Counted from the stretch's first letter, positions 47,373 to 58,236 are shown. The stretch is DNA of 64,000 nucleotides from an uncultured Pseudoalteromonas sp. (GCA_947493455.1 CANLRB010000006.1:62001-126000); one strand, 5' to 3'. Notes: generated from the letters alone by a model not told the origin. Translations and numbers: made by a program.

Positions 47373-49289
47373 CTACGACTGATCCTGTAATTGTTCTAGT
47401 TCTTCCCAACGCAAAAATGCGGTTTCAAGCTTCGACTCCGCGTCGCTCAATTGGTTCAAGGTTTTCTGCGTTTGTTCTGAGTCTTTTTTAAAAAAGTCAG
47501 GCGAATTAACCTCAGCCTGCAACGTTTCCACTTCTTGTTCGAGTGATTCTAACAAGGCGGGAAGTTGTTCTAATTCACGTTTGAGCTTGTATGATAACTT
47601 GCTTGATTTCTTAGCTAAAGGTTTATTCTGTGTTTTTTCGTTATCCGACGTCTTATTTTGTTGCTCGGTAACGGCTTCTTGACTTTGTATTTTCGCATCT
47701 AAGTATGCTTGATAGTCACTGTAACCGCCCACAATGTCATGTATAACGCCATCGCCAGCAAAACCCCATACAGAACTACATGTATTATCAATAAACTCAC
47801 GGTCGTGGCTGACCACAATCACAGTACCTTGGTACTGAGTTAGAATATCTTCAAGTAATTCTAATGTTTCAACATCCAAGTCATTGGTTGGCTCATCCAG
47901 CACTAACACATTACTCGGTTTTAAAAACAATTTTGCTAACAACAAACGGTTTTTCTCACCGCCTGACAGCGCTTTAACGGGCGAGCGTGCACGGGCTGGT
48001 GCAAATAAAAAGTCTTGTAAATAGCCGAGCACATGACGCGAACGACCACCTATATTCACTTCCTGCTTCCCTTCGGCGACATTGTCCTGCACACTGGCTT
48101 CTTCATCGAGTTGTGAACGATATTGGTCAAAATAAGCAACCTCGAGATTAACGCCTTGCTTTACTTTACCCATGGTTGGTTTAAGATCACCAAACAATAA
48201 CTTTAATAAAGTTGTTTTACCGACCCCATTTGGACCAACCAGCCCAACTCTGTCACCACGCATAACAATGGTAGAAAATTGGTCGGCAATTTTTAAATCA
48301 TCAAATCCATGACTTAAATGCTGCGCTTCAAACACAAGCTTACCTGAACGTTGCGCTGATTCGATATTAAAATCCGCATTCCCTTGTTTTTCGATGCGTT
48401 GTTTTCGCTCATTGCGCAATTGCTTTAATGCTCTGACACGGCCTTCATTGCGCGTACGTCGTGCTTTTATTCCTTGCCTTATCCAGGTTTCTTCTTCCGC
48501 CAAACGCTTGTCAAACAACGCATTTTGCGTTTCTTCAACTTTTAAAGCGTGTGCTTTATCAACTAAATACTTATCGTAATTACCTGGGTAGGAAACAAGC
48601 TTTCCGCGATCTAAATCAAGGATCCGAGTCGCCATAGAACGAATAAAAGCGCGATCGTGGGATATAAACACAATCGCCCCTTTATATTCTTTTAAAAAAC
48701 TTTCGAGCCACAAAATACTTTGCATATCGAGGTGGTTTGTCGGCTCATCGAGTAACAATAAATCTGGTTCACTGACTAATGCCCGTGCCAGCGCCACTTT
48801 TCGCAACCAACCTCCTGATAAGGATTCAAGCTTTGCGTCTGCACTCAAATTCAATTGACTCAAAATCAATTTAATATGTGTTTCAAAGCGCCAACCATCT
48901 GCGTTATCAATTTCCCCAGATAGCCTTTCAAACCGTTTCAACAGCGAAGGCGATTGGTTGGCAGCGAGTTGTTCGCTGACATCATGAAACTCGATCAATA
49001 AATTTGCTAAACTCGGTAACCCACCTGCTACATAATCAAACACTGACCCAGCAGCGCCTTTGGGAGGGTCTTGCTCTAAACGCGCGATTTTAATGCCACT
49101 TAGTTTATTAATGTCACCATCATCGAGTTGTACTTGCCCGTCGAGTACTTTTAACAACGTCGATTTGCCAGCGCCATTGCGCCCAACAATACAAACACGC
49201 TCCCCACTTTCAATTAACGCTTCAGTATCATTAAGTAATGGGTTCGTACCAAAAGCCAAACTGGCATGAGTTATTCGTATTAAATCCAT
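47373..49289 (-). CDS. uup: ABC-F ATPase Uup
   Basis: Uup is a soluble tandem-ATPase of the ABC-F family, implicated in DNA branch handling and ribosome-associated functions. The 638-residue protein has Walker A GRNGAGKS (36-43), signature LSGGWLRK and a second GPNGVGKT with LSGGEKNRLLLA. The C-terminal coiled-coil extension (LKRELEQLPALLESLEQEVE region, about 565-638) is the feature that distinguishes Uup from EttA. It is between the glutaredoxin gene (3 nt) and DUF3466 gene. Confidence 0.96.
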   Translation of the reverse strand: MDLIRITHASLAFGTNPLLNDTEALIESGERVCIVGRNGAGKSTLLKVLDGQVQLDDGDINKLSGIKIARLEQDPPKGAAGSVFDYVAGGLPSLANLLIEFHDVSEQLAANQSPSLLKRFERLSGEIDNADGWRFETHIKLILSQLNLSADAKLESLSGGWLRKVALARALVSEPDLLLLDEPTNHLDMQSILWLESFLKEYKGAIVFISHDRAFIRSMATRILDLDRGKLVSYPGNYDKYLVDKAHALKVEETQNALFDKRLAEEETWIRQGIKARRTRNEGRVRALKQLRNERKQRIEKQGNADFNIESAQRSGKLVFEAQHLSHGFDDLKIADQFSTIVMRGDRVGLVGPNGVGKTTLLKLLFGDLKPTMGKVKQGVNLEVAYFDQYRSQLDEEASVQDNVAEGKQEVNIGGRSRHVLGYLQDFLFAPARARSPVKALSGGEKNRLLLAKLFLKPSNVLVLDEPTNDLDVETLELLEDILTQYQGTVIVVSHDREFIDNTCSSVWGFAGDGVIHDIVGGYSDYQAYLDAKIQSQEAVTEQQNKTSDNEKTQNKPLAKKSSKLSYKLKRELEQLPALLESLEQEVETLQAEVNSPDFFKKDSEQTQKTLNQLSDAESKLETAFLRWEELEQLQDQS

Positions 49290-49292
49290 AAA

Positions 49293-49514
49293 TTACAACG
49301 CGGTTTTTATTTGTTCTAAAGAAAATGGCCAATATATTAATTCAACTCCTATCTTGACGACAGGGATCGTTGTTTTAAATTGCGCCATCAATTGCATATC
49401 ATCAACAATATCAATGCATTCAATTCTGTCATTTGGCAGCACAGCCTGCAATATCTCGAGCGCCTCTTCACATAAATGGCAGCCATCAGTGTGATATAAG
49501 GTCACGTTATGCAT
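49293..49514 (-). CDS. Glutaredoxin-family thiol oxidoreductase
   Basis: A 73-residue thioredoxin-fold mini-protein beginning MHNVTLYHTDGCHLCEEALE, with a CxxC motif at C12-C15 and TTIPVVKIG with the cis-Pro loop near residues 48-56. It fits the glutaredoxin-like (DUF836) family. It overlaps rlmKL by 8 nt and precedes uup by 3 nt, so it is an internal gene of the rlmKL-uup operon. Partner unknown. Confidence 0.85.
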   Translation of the reverse strand: MHNVTLYHTDGCHLCEEALEILQAVLPNDRIECIDIVDDMQLMAQFKTTIPVVKIGVELIYWPFSLEQIKTAL

Positions 49515-51621
49515 GTGTAATTAGCCAGCTATTATGAATCTGTTTATTGCGTTTAAAATCAGGCGATAAGGTCGACTCGCTGATATTCTTTGCGATAAGC
49601 CCGAGGTCGAGTAAGCCCTCTTCATCAATCTTAAAGTTACGTTTATTGTTTGAAAACAACAAGGTTCCCTCTTTTGATAAAATCTTTTTAACCCAGCTTA
49701 ATAGCTTAATGTGATCTCGCTGCACATCAAACTCAGCGGCCATTCGCTTAGAATTTGAAAACGTTGGCGGATCTAAAAATATCAAGTCAAATTCGCCGCG
49801 TGCATGTTCGAGCCACTTTAAACAATCCGCTTGCTCAAAATAATAGCGGCGACTCGTCAAATTATTTAGTTTAAAATTATCTTTTGCCCAATTTAGATAG
49901 GTATTACTCATATCGATTGTTGTAACCGATTTTGCACCACCTAATGCAGCTTGAACAGAGGCTGTTCCCGTATATGCAAACAGGTTCAAAACACGTTTCT
50001 CTTTTGCATTTTCACGTAAATAACGGCGAGCTAAACGATGATCTAAAAACAAACCTGTGTCTAAATAATCGTAAAGGTTAACTTTAAATTTAGCGCCATA
50101 TTCATTAACAACCTGCGATTCTTTCTTTGTTGACAATGACTGATATTGATTTTTGCCTTTTTGCTGGCGACGCTGTTTAACAATCACATTATGTGGGTCA
50201 ACATCGAGTGTTTGCGATACTAAATAGATAACATCTTGCAATCGTTTATCTGCGGTTTCAGCATCGATTGTTTTCGGTGGTGCATATTCATAGACAACCA
50301 CTTTATCCTGATACTTGTCGACCGCAACGTTGTATTCTGGAATATCCGCATCATATAGACGATAGCTATCGACATCATTTGTTTTGAGCCAGGATTTTAG
50401 TGCTTGTTTATTCTTTTTCAATCGATTTGAAAATGCAGTTGATTGTTCATAGTGTAAGCTCGAACTTTTACCTGATTGCGCTACTTGTTGCTGCGTCAAT
50501 TTATAGAGGTTGAGCAAGCAATCTAATGGGCCATTTTTTAACTTATATTGCTTATGTTTGGCTATTTTTAACAAACTAAATAGCGAGGTTTCTGTACCTA
50601 ACAAACACAAAGACCATTCACCATAATGTTTTTTTAAGCCGTCACCTAAATTACGGTACAGTGACACTAATTCAGCGGTTTCACCTAGACGTTCGCCATA
50701 AGGTAAATTTGATACGATAACGCCTTGTCGATTAGCTACACGTGTCAATTTGTTTGCGTCACTGTGTTGCAACTTTACATATTTTTCAAACGGTAACTGT
50801 GAGATATTTTGACGTGCTTTTTGCAATACGTTCTTGTCAATATCATGGCCGATTAAATGCAATGCAACGTCGCGCTTTGCGTCTTTTAATTCTTGTTTAA
50901 GGACTTTGAATTTTTGCGCGCGAAAGCTTGGTAATGATTCAAACGCAAATTTATCTCGATACAACCCAGGCGCAATATTTAACGCCATCATCGCGGCTTC
51001 AATCAGCAAGGTACCGGAACCACAACAGGGATCGAATAGCGGTTGCTTTATATCATTTAACCATCCCGAACGTTTAACAACAGCGGCCGCTACGTGTTCT
51101 TTAATAGGCGCTTTGCCCTGATGTGGCCGATATCCACGACGTGATAGCGACGGCCCAGAATAGTCAATGTATAGCTCCAGCTTTTCTTTATTGAGTCGCG
51201 CGACGATACGCACATCAGGATTTGCTTTATCGATATTCGGACGTTTTTCATATAAGTCATAAAAATAGTCAACGACTGCATCTTTGACCATTAACGCAGA
51301 AAACTGCGTATTTTTTAACTGCGTATTTGTCCCTTTAAAATCAACCAAAAACGTTTGTGTCGGGCCAAAATACTCTTGCCATGGCTGCAGCTTAACAAAC
51401 TGATAGAGTGAATCTTTACACTTTATTTCGTCGCTTGATTCAAACAACAACATGATACGTGTTGCAAAACGGGAGGTTAAGCAAAGACGCTGAGCGGTCA
51501 ACGAATCACATTCAAAACGAATTGAACCGATGCTTTGCTTTAAAACACTCGCACCTGCTTCTTTGATTTCATCAGATAATAAATTTTCGACACCAATAGA
51601 GGTTAAAGCTATAAATTTCAA
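49507..51621 (-). CDS. rlmKL: Bifunctional 23S rRNA methyltransferase RlmKL
   Basis: A fusion of RlmL (m2G2445) and RlmK (m7G2069) acting on 23S rRNA helix 74. The 704-residue protein has an N-terminal THUMP domain (about 45-155), the RlmL domain with FDPCCGSGTLLIEAAM (about 197-212) and NLPYGERLG (about 304-312), and the C-terminal RlmK domain with LFAYTGTASVQAALGGA and IFLDPPTFSNSK. It is followed by an overlapping glutaredoxin gene, and zapC and pyrD lie upstream as in E. coli. Confidence 0.96.
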   Translation of the reverse strand: MKFIALTSIGVENLLSDEIKEAGASVLKQSIGSIRFECDSLTAQRLCLTSRFATRIMLLFESSDEIKCKDSLYQFVKLQPWQEYFGPTQTFLVDFKGTNTQLKNTQFSALMVKDAVVDYFYDLYEKRPNIDKANPDVRIVARLNKEKLELYIDYSGPSLSRRGYRPHQGKAPIKEHVAAAVVKRSGWLNDIKQPLFDPCCGSGTLLIEAAMMALNIAPGLYRDKFAFESLPSFRAQKFKVLKQELKDAKRDVALHLIGHDIDKNVLQKARQNISQLPFEKYVKLQHSDANKLTRVANRQGVIVSNLPYGERLGETAELVSLYRNLGDGLKKHYGEWSLCLLGTETSLFSLLKIAKHKQYKLKNGPLDCLLNLYKLTQQQVAQSGKSSSLHYEQSTAFSNRLKKNKQALKSWLKTNDVDSYRLYDADIPEYNVAVDKYQDKVVVYEYAPPKTIDAETADKRLQDVIYLVSQTLDVDPHNVIVKQRRQQKGKNQYQSLSTKKESQVVNEYGAKFKVNLYDYLDTGLFLDHRLARRYLRENAKEKRVLNLFAYTGTASVQAALGGAKSVTTIDMSNTYLNWAKDNFKLNNLTSRRYYFEQADCLKWLEHARGEFDLIFLDPPTFSNSKRMAAEFDVQRDHIKLLSWVKKILSKEGTLLFSNNKRNFKIDEEGLLDLGLIAKNISESTLSPDFKRNKQIHNSWLITHA

Positions 51622-51673
51622 ATGACATACTCAAACAATAAAATTGCGAAGAGTATATCACAAGCAATTATAG

Positions 51674-52204
51674 TTACGCGCGCTTTTGTACTGCCGAAGC
51701 CGTTAATATAGGATGGATTCGATCATTTAGGACTTTAATAACTTCGAATTGTTTTAGCGATAAGTTCTCGTCGAGTTTAAATGTCGCCTCAAGATTCATA
51801 CATAGTGAGCCTGAATCCTGGCACTCGATTATCAAAAACTGACCACTTTGTTCGGCACTCGTTAGTTTTACAATTGCTTCGGTACTTGGAACCGAACCCG
51901 TATAAAACTTAAAAAACCAACTTTTCGCTAATTGCGGTTTCAATTGAAATTTTGCAGCCGTTGCATTTAATGCAATATGACATATTTCTTCATCAGAAAG
52001 TATATTAAAACCTTTAAGGTAGCTACATACTTGCTCGTAGAAAGCGGCGTCTTGCAGGCTAAAGCAACCTCCGTCAAGGGCACTATTTGTGAGTTGGCGA
52101 AGTTTAAATGGGGTGCGAAGTTGTGCCTTGGGATTTAACTCCAATAAAAGTAGATTACTTGCACTACACGGAATCCATTTCCATTGTCTTGATGCTTGTA
52201 ACAT
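51674..52204 (-). CDS. zapC: Cell division protein ZapC
   Basis: ZapC bundles FtsZ and stabilises the Z ring. The 176-residue protein matches E. coli ZapC in WKWIPCSASNLLLLELN near the start, LNATAAKFQLKPQLAKSWFF (about 88-107) and VLNDRIHPI near the end. Its place between pyrD and rlmKL is conserved. A 16-bp perfect palindrome lies just upstream and its edge overlaps the Shine-Dalgarno GGGGA. Confidence 0.88.
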   Translation of the reverse strand: MLQASRQWKWIPCSASNLLLLELNPKAQLRTPFKLRQLTNSALDGGCFSLQDAAFYEQVCSYLKGFNILSDEEICHIALNATAAKFQLKPQLAKSWFFKFYTGSVPSTEAIVKLTSAEQSGQFLIIECQDSGSLCMNLEATFKLDENLSLKQFEVIKVLNDRIHPILTASAVQKRA

Positions 52205-52214
52205 GATTAATCCC

Positions 52215-52230
52215 CAAGATAGCTATCTTG
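52215..52230. promoter_or_regulatory. Perfect 16-bp palindrome at the zapC ribosome-binding site
   Basis: CAAGATAGCTATCTTG is fully palindromic. The adjoining minus-strand GGGGA (52211-52215) is the probable zapC Shine-Dalgarno, 6 nt from the ATG. It may be an operator or a hairpin that masks the ribosome site. Confidence 0.5.
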
Positions 52231-52313
52231 AGGATTATAATCATCTTTTCAAATAATTGAATAATTATTTTAATAATATTTTTAACAGGATCATTAAGTT
52301 AAATAACTGATCC

Positions 52314-53324
52314 TTATAAGCTTTCAACGATCGATTTGATCATTTTAGGACCTTGATAGATAAAACCTGTATAAATTTGGATCAAATCGGCGCCCGCATT
52401 TAGCTTTTCTTTTGCCGAATCAGCATCGTCAATACCGCCAACACCAATAATTGGTAGCTTATTATCTGTGATCCTTTTTAATTCAGACACCACATGTGTT
52501 GACTGTTTACGTACTGGATGACCAGATAAACCGCCCATTTCATCTGCATATTGCATGCCTGAAACTTGGGAACGATCTAGCGTCGTATTCGTCGCGATCA
52601 CACCGTCAATTTTATTATTAACAAGTGACTCTGCTACTTGTTGAATTTGCACTTCATCAAGGTCAGGCGCAATTTTAACTAACATTGGTACCTGCTTATT
52701 ATGGTGGTTTGCTAAATCAAGCTGCTCATTCTTTAAGCTTTGCAATAAATCATCGAGTGCCTTTCCGTATTGAAGATCACGTAAGCCAGGTGTATTTGGT
52801 GACGAAATATTTACGGTAATGTATGAGGCGTGCGTAAAGACTTTACGCATACAGTGGATATAGTCATCTTTCCCCTTTTCATTCGCGGTATCTTTATTCT
52901 TACCAATATTAATCCCTAAAATACCGTTGTAACGTGCTGATTTAACATTTTCAATTAAGTAATCGACGCCTTTATTATTAAAGCCCATGCGATTAATAAT
53001 TGCGTTTGCTTGTGGCAGACGGAAAATTCTAGGCTTATCATTTCCAGCTTGAGCACGTGGGGTAACCGTACCAACTTCAATAAAACCAAATCCCATTTGT
53101 GAAAATGCATCGATACACTCAGCATTTTTATCTAAACCGGCTGCAAGTCCAACCGGGTTTTTAAAGTTTAGGCCCAAGAACTCAACTGGTTTGTCAGCAA
53201 CTTGTTGTGACCAGCAAGCACTGAGTGGAGAATGTGCAAAACGTTTCAAATTACCAAGTGCAAACTCATGAGCCCATTCAGCATCTTTACTGAACATATA
53301 ACGACGTGCTAAATCATAAAACAT
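52314..53324 (-). CDS. pyrD: Dihydroorotate dehydrogenase (quinone), class 2
   Basis: PyrD oxidises dihydroorotate to orotate, passing electrons to quinone. The 336-residue protein has the class 2 N-terminal membrane-associated extension ([20 protein letters not shown]), [19 protein letters not shown] (about 56-74), the catalytic-loop [16 protein letters not shown] (about 173-188) and [20 protein letters not shown] near the FMN phosphate site. It precedes zapC as in E. coli. Confidence 0.97.
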   Translation of the reverse strand: MFYDLARRYMFSKDAEWAHEFALGNLKRFAHSPLSACWSQQVADKPVEFLGLNFKNPVGLAAGLDKNAECIDAFSQMGFGFIEVGTVTPRAQAGNDKPRIFRLPQANAIINRMGFNNKGVDYLIENVKSARYNGILGINIGKNKDTANEKGKDDYIHCMRKVFTHASYITVNISSPNTPGLRDLQYGKALDDLLQSLKNEQLDLANHHNKQVPMLVKIAPDLDEVQIQQVAESLVNNKIDGVIATNTTLDRSQVSGMQYADEMGGLSGHPVRKQSTHVVSELKRITDNKLPIIGVGGIDDADSAKEKLNAGADLIQIYTGFIYQGPKMIKSIVESL

Positions 53325-53350
53325 GTTTGATTAAACCTTTTTCTACTAGA

Positions 53351-53382
53351 TAAAAAAATACCCCGGACGGTGCCGAGGTATT
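53351..53382 (-). terminator. Terminator after gdhB
   Basis: On the minus strand AATACCTCGG / CCGGGGTATT (one T-G pair) with a 6-nt loop is followed by a T run. It begins 16 nt after the gdhB stop. Confidence 0.75.
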
Positions 53383-53397
53383 GTAGCTGTTTTTCAA

Positions 53398-56300
53398 TTA
53401 TTTGGAAGTATCACACGTATGGCTCAACAACATTAATTCTCTGAGTGCCACCGAGAATTTTGCAAAGTCGTGACTTTGCGATGTTTTGAACTCGGCTAAC
53501 ATATGCTGCCAGCGCTCCAACAATAGTGCATGCTCTTGCATCCACGTATCAATACTTAAGGTTGCGTCTTTACACTCATTTTCACAATTATGTAATACAA
53601 CTGCGGCAAGTGAACGTTGTTGCCAATCTAACTCTTCACGATATGAAGCACGCGCAAGCGCTTGCCAGTGGTTTGCAACAGGCTGATTTGTAATCTGATC
53701 CAAGAACCAATGCAAGCCCATTTTCGCTCCGAGTTTGAAGTACGTTTCAGAAACTGTCGCGATACTGTGAGTTTGACCGTCTGCAATTTGCGCTAAATCC
53801 ATTACTGAGAATAAGCTTGAAAGCTGTGCTAATCGCTTAGCAATTGAGGCTGGTACACCTTCTTGCTCAAGTAATTTTGCTTCACCAACTAAACGCTCAC
53901 CTTCTTCAGTCATCATATATGTTGTAATATTCTCACTTAAGTCATTAAACGCTGGCGCAAAGAACGCCTTCGTTTGCTCTATCGTGAGTGCCTTATTACG
54001 ATGGCGCAAGAACCAACGTGTCGCACGACGCACTGTTCTGCGTAGTTGATACAACATCTCTGTTTGTACAATTGACGGAATTTGGTTATCCAATTTGGTT
54101 ATCTCATCCCAAACCGATTCAAGTTCAAATACTTCTTTTGCCATTGAATAACAAAGTGCAACTTCAGCAACTGTTGACCCTGTTTCTTCTCGCATGCGCA
54201 CAACAAAGTTCAATCCCATATCGTTGACAATGTTGTTCGCAAGTTTCGTCGCGATGATTTCCGCACGCAGTGGGTGATCATCCATCGCTTTATTAAATTG
54301 CTCTCGCAATGGCTGCGGGAATGCGTTAACTAATAAATCACGATAAAACGGATTATCAGTGATTTCTGGAATAACTAAATCTTCTTTAAGTACCATTTTC
54401 GCATAGGATACTAGTACCGAAAGTTCAGGACGCGTTAATCCGTTACCTGCAGCTTGACGCTCTGATAACTCTTCATCGCTTGGTAAAAATTCGATCGCAC
54501 GATTAAGCTTGTCTTCTTTTTCAAGTGCATGAATAAAGCGAATTTGCTCTTTTATTGTCGAGCTGCCTTTTAACTGAGTCACTGACAAAGTGTGAGTCTG
54601 GCGATAACAATCTTCTAATACCATTTCTGACACTTCGTCAGTCATCGCATAAAGTAATTCGTCACGTTGCTTTTTAGTTAAATCGCCCTCTGAAACAAGG
54701 CTATTTAATAGAATTTTGATATTAACTTCTGTATCTGAACACGCAACCCCGCCTACATTATCGATAAAGTCGGTATTAATGCGCCCGCCCTTTTCAGCAA
54801 ACTCGATACGACCGAGTTGCGTAGCACCTAAATTACCACCTTCGCCAAAGATTTTTGCGTTCAGTTCAGAGCCATTAATTCGCAATGCGTCGTTCGCACG
54901 GTCACCTACATCAGCATCCGTTTCTGAAGCTGCTTTGACATAAGTACCAATACCGCCATTCCAAATCAGATCAACTTGCATTTTTAATAATGCACGGATC
55001 AGTTCATTTGGCGTCATTGTTGACTTTTTAGTGCCAACCATCTTCTTGATTTCTGGCGTCAAAGAAATTGATTTAGCATTACGTGAGAATATGCCACCAC
55101 CTTGCGAGATCAGTTCTTTGTTATAGTCTTCCCACGACGAGCGCGGCAATTCAAAGAGGCGTTGACGCTCAGGGTAAGACGTCGCAGCATCCGGGTTTGG
55201 ATCAATGAAAATATGCAAATGGTTAAAGGCAGCTTGTAATCGAATATGCTTTGACAACAACATACCGTTACCAAATACGTCGCCGGCCATATCACCAACA
55301 GCGACGCACGTAAAGTCAGTGGTTTGACAATCAATACCGATTTCACGGAAATGACGTTTTACTGATTCCCATGCACCTTTTGCAGTGATGCCCATCGCTT
55401 TGTGGTCATAGCCAATTGAGCCGCCTGAGGCAAATGCATCACCCAACCAGAAGTCATATTCGTCAGAAATACCATTGGCAATGTCAGAGAATGTGGCAGT
55501 GCCTTTATCTGCAGCGACAACAAGATATGGGTCATCTTCGTCATGTCGCACGACATCTTTTGGTGGTACAATGTCGCCGTGGTTAATATTATCTGTAATA
55601 TCTAACAAGCCACGAATAAAGATCTTGTAACACTCTTGACCTTCTTTAAAGAAGGCTTCACGTTCTGTTGGAAGTTGCTTACATACAAAGCCACCTTTTG
55701 AACCAACTGGCACAATAACGGTATTTTTTACTTGCTGCGCTTTTACTAAGCCAAGTACTTCAGTTCGGAAATCTTCGCGTCGGTCTGACCAACGCAAACC
55801 ACCACGCGCTACTTTACCACCACGTAAATGCACACCTTCAATGCGCGGCGAATAAACGAATATTTCGTACGCAGGCAATGGCAATGGCATTTCCGGAATT
55901 AAGCTCGGCTTGATTTTAAATGAGGTATACGACTTATTCGCACCGTCGTCTAACTTTTGGTAGAAATTCGTACGCAACGTTGCTGTTATCATATCAACAT
56001 ACATACGAATTATGCGGTCGTCATCAAGGTTCGCAACATTGTCTAATTCAGCCATGATTTGACCGACTAACTTATCGTAACCTTTTTCACTGAATTTCGA
56101 TTTTGGTGAGAATTTCTTATCAAATAACTTAACTAATAGCTGCGCAATACTCGGGTAGTTTTCGAATGTATTCTCAATATAACTTTGTGAGAACGTCACG
56201 CCAATTTGACGCATATATTTTGCGTACGCTCGTAAAATAGATGCTTCGCGGCCTGTCAAACTTGCAGTTAAGATCAGTTTATTAAAGCCATCGTCTTCAA

Positions 56301-58236
56301 GATTGTTATACCATACATTGGTCAATGCCTTTTGAAAGCGACCTGAAATTTTATCAAAGTCATCTTCTGTTGCATTGTTAAGCAACATGCTGAAGTCCAT
56401 GATCCAATTTACTTGGCCGTCTGCGGTTGTTACCGAGTATGGTGTTTCACCAATGACGCGCAAACCAAAGTTTTCGATAATCGGCATCACGTCAGATAAA
56501 TGGATTGGCTCATCTTTATGAAACAAGCTTAATCGCACCATGTTTGTGTTTGCTGTTTCTTGCGGACGATAAAATAACATTTCAAGCTTGTTTGAATCTG
56601 ATAATAATTCGAGCTTTTCAATGTCAACAACGGCTGCACTTGGTAACACTTGATCTTTATAACTACGGGCAAAAGCACTTGCGTATTTACGTGTTAATTC
56701 GTTACCGCGTGACTCACCTGCTCGTTCAAGCAATGCAGATTGAAGTTTATCTTCCCAAGTACGTGAAGCTTCGATTAAGTTGCGTTCTATATCTTTCACT
56801 GTGTATTCAATATTGTTGTCGCTAACACGAACCGTATAATGCGTTCGCGCTAACATAGATTCCGAGAAGAAAGTAGTAAATTCGACTGGCTGATCAGAGC
56901 CGAAAGCACTCGCGAGTATTTGCTGAGTTTCACGACGTAAAGCGGTGTTATAACGTTCTCTTGGTACATAAACCATACAAGAGAAAAAGCGTCCGTAAAT
57001 GTCTTTACGCGCAAATACACGACACATATCTCTTTCTTGCATGTGGTGTACGCCAAGCGCAACCTCGAGCAGTTCTTTTTCACGCGCTTGTAACAGCTCG
57101 TCACGAGGATAGGTCTCAAGAATATTTAAAACTGCTTTATATGCGTGTGTTCCTGGCGCAAAATCTGTCATATCCATAATACGGTTGATTTTACTTTTTA
57201 ATACCGGAACATCAGACGCGCTATTGTTGTAGAAATTAGATGAGAATAAACCAATAAAGCGGTCTTCGCCGATGACATTACCTTGTTCATCAAAACGTTT
57301 AATGCCTATGTAGTCGATATAAGCTGGTCGGTGAACACGCGATACTGAATTGGTTTTAGTTAAAATCAATAGATTTTCACTATGTGCTTCTTTTCGTGCA
57401 ATTTCAGGAAGCTCAGACAGTAGACGAACTTTATTGTCCACTGAATTTTTCATCATACCTAAACTTGTGTCAGCAACGCCTTTTAACTCATAGTCACCTT
57501 TCACAGGTGCGAGTTCATACTGACGATAACCCATTAAAGTGAAATTATCTTGCGCAAGCCAATTCAAAAACTCAACTGTTTCATTAATCTCAGCTTGGTT
57601 TTTCATACCCTTGCGGTTTGGAATATCAGCCGCAATACTTTCCAGTTTTGCCTTAATCGCTAACCAGTCTTGCACGGCAACTGAAACGTCTTTTAATACC
57701 GATTCAAGTTCCGCTTTGATACTTTCGACAACTTGTTCGTCACTTTGACGATCGATTTCAATAAAAAACACTGTTTTCGTTGAGTCGGATTCTTGTTCTG
57801 TTTTTAAACCGGATAGTGCCGCGATTGAACCATCTTTCGAGCGGTTAATTTTCAACGGGCTATGGAGTAAGAGATGAGATGCAATGTGCTCTCGTGCTAA
57901 CGCCATTCTTACTGAGTCAACTAAAAACGGCATGTCTTTAGCAATTATTTCAACAATAGTGTGAGAGGATTGCCAACCGTGATTTGCGAGTTCTGGATTA
58001 AACACGCGAATAAACGCGTCATCACTTTGGTGGCTTTCTAGGCTATTCCATAAACTAAGTGCTGCACCGTAAAGGTCGCTGTCGTTGCGTTTTGCCAAAT
58101 CCTCTTTCGACATATTGCTGTACAAGGTTTTGGCAAATTTATCAACGAGCGACACATTATCGGCTTTCACTTTTGATTGGATCAGCTTTGAAACATTGTC
58201 CAATAGCACGGAATTGTGGCCTTCATTTTGGGTCAT
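53398..58236 (-). CDS. gdhB: NAD-specific glutamate dehydrogenase, large (about 180 kDa) type
   Basis: A very large catabolic enzyme converting glutamate to 2-oxoglutarate and ammonia. I chose ATG 58236 (1612 residues; MTQNEGHNSVLLDNVSK) because AGGA lies 7 nt upstream; the frame to 58290 adds 18 unsupported residues. The catalytic core near residues 800-900 has GGLRWSDRREDFRTEVLGL and NTVIVPVGSKGGFVCK, and NAD-site-like GDMAGDVFGNGMLLSKHI is near 970. N-terminal ACT-like regulatory regions precede it. P. aeruginosa GdhB has similar size and is arginine-linked; here no regulator is adjacent. Confidence 0.96.
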   Translation of the reverse strand: MTQNEGHNSVLLDNVSKLIQSKVKADNVSLVDKFAKTLYSNMSKEDLAKRNDSDLYGAALSLWNSLESHQSDDAFIRVFNPELANHGWQSSHTIVEIIAKDMPFLVDSVRMALAREHIASHLLLHSPLKINRSKDGSIAALSGLKTEQESDSTKTVFFIEIDRQSDEQVVESIKAELESVLKDVSVAVQDWLAIKAKLESIAADIPNRKGMKNQAEINETVEFLNWLAQDNFTLMGYRQYELAPVKGDYELKGVADTSLGMMKNSVDNKVRLLSELPEIARKEAHSENLLILTKTNSVSRVHRPAYIDYIGIKRFDEQGNVIGEDRFIGLFSSNFYNNSASDVPVLKSKINRIMDMTDFAPGTHAYKAVLNILETYPRDELLQAREKELLEVALGVHHMQERDMCRVFARKDIYGRFFSCMVYVPRERYNTALRRETQQILASAFGSDQPVEFTTFFSESMLARTHYTVRVSDNNIEYTVKDIERNLIEASRTWEDKLQSALLERAGESRGNELTRKYASAFARSYKDQVLPSAAVVDIEKLELLSDSNKLEMLFYRPQETANTNMVRLSLFHKDEPIHLSDVMPIIENFGLRVIGETPYSVTTADGQVNWIMDFSMLLNNATEDDFDKISGRFQKALTNVWYNNLEDDGFNKLILTASLTGREASILRAYAKYMRQIGVTFSQSYIENTFENYPSIAQLLVKLFDKKFSPKSKFSEKGYDKLVGQIMAELDNVANLDDDRIIRMYVDMITATLRTNFYQKLDDGANKSYTSFKIKPSLIPEMPLPLPAYEIFVYSPRIEGVHLRGGKVARGGLRWSDRREDFRTEVLGLVKAQQVKNTVIVPVGSKGGFVCKQLPTEREAFFKEGQECYKIFIRGLLDITDNINHGDIVPPKDVVRHDEDDPYLVVAADKGTATFSDIANGISDEYDFWLGDAFASGGSIGYDHKAMGITAKGAWESVKRHFREIGIDCQTTDFTCVAVGDMAGDVFGNGMLLSKHIRLQAAFNHLHIFIDPNPDAATSYPERQRLFELPRSSWEDYNKELISQGGGIFSRNAKSISLTPEIKKMVGTKKSTMTPNELIRALLKMQVDLIWNGGIGTYVKAASETDADVGDRANDALRINGSELNAKIFGEGGNLGATQLGRIEFAEKGGRINTDFIDNVGGVACSDTEVNIKILLNSLVSEGDLTKKQRDELLYAMTDEVSEMVLEDCYRQTHTLSVTQLKGSSTIKEQIRFIHALEKEDKLNRAIEFLPSDEELSERQAAGNGLTRPELSVLVSYAKMVLKEDLVIPEITDNPFYRDLLVNAFPQPLREQFNKAMDDHPLRAEIIATKLANNIVNDMGLNFVVRMREETGSTVAEVALCYSMAKEVFELESVWDEITKLDNQIPSIVQTEMLYQLRRTVRRATRWFLRHRNKALTIEQTKAFFAPAFNDLSENITTYMMTEEGERLVGEAKLLEQEGVPASIAKRLAQLSSLFSVMDLAQIADGQTHSIATVSETYFKLGAKMGLHWFLDQITNQPVANHWQALARASYREELDWQQRSLAAVVLHNCENECKDATLSIDTWMQEHALLLERWQHMLAEFKTSQSHDFAKFSVALRELMLLSHTCDTSK

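Noticed and set aside
56505-56825. Open frame antisense to gdhB.
   Set aside because: Composition and position fit a shadow of gdhB; no ribosome site seen.
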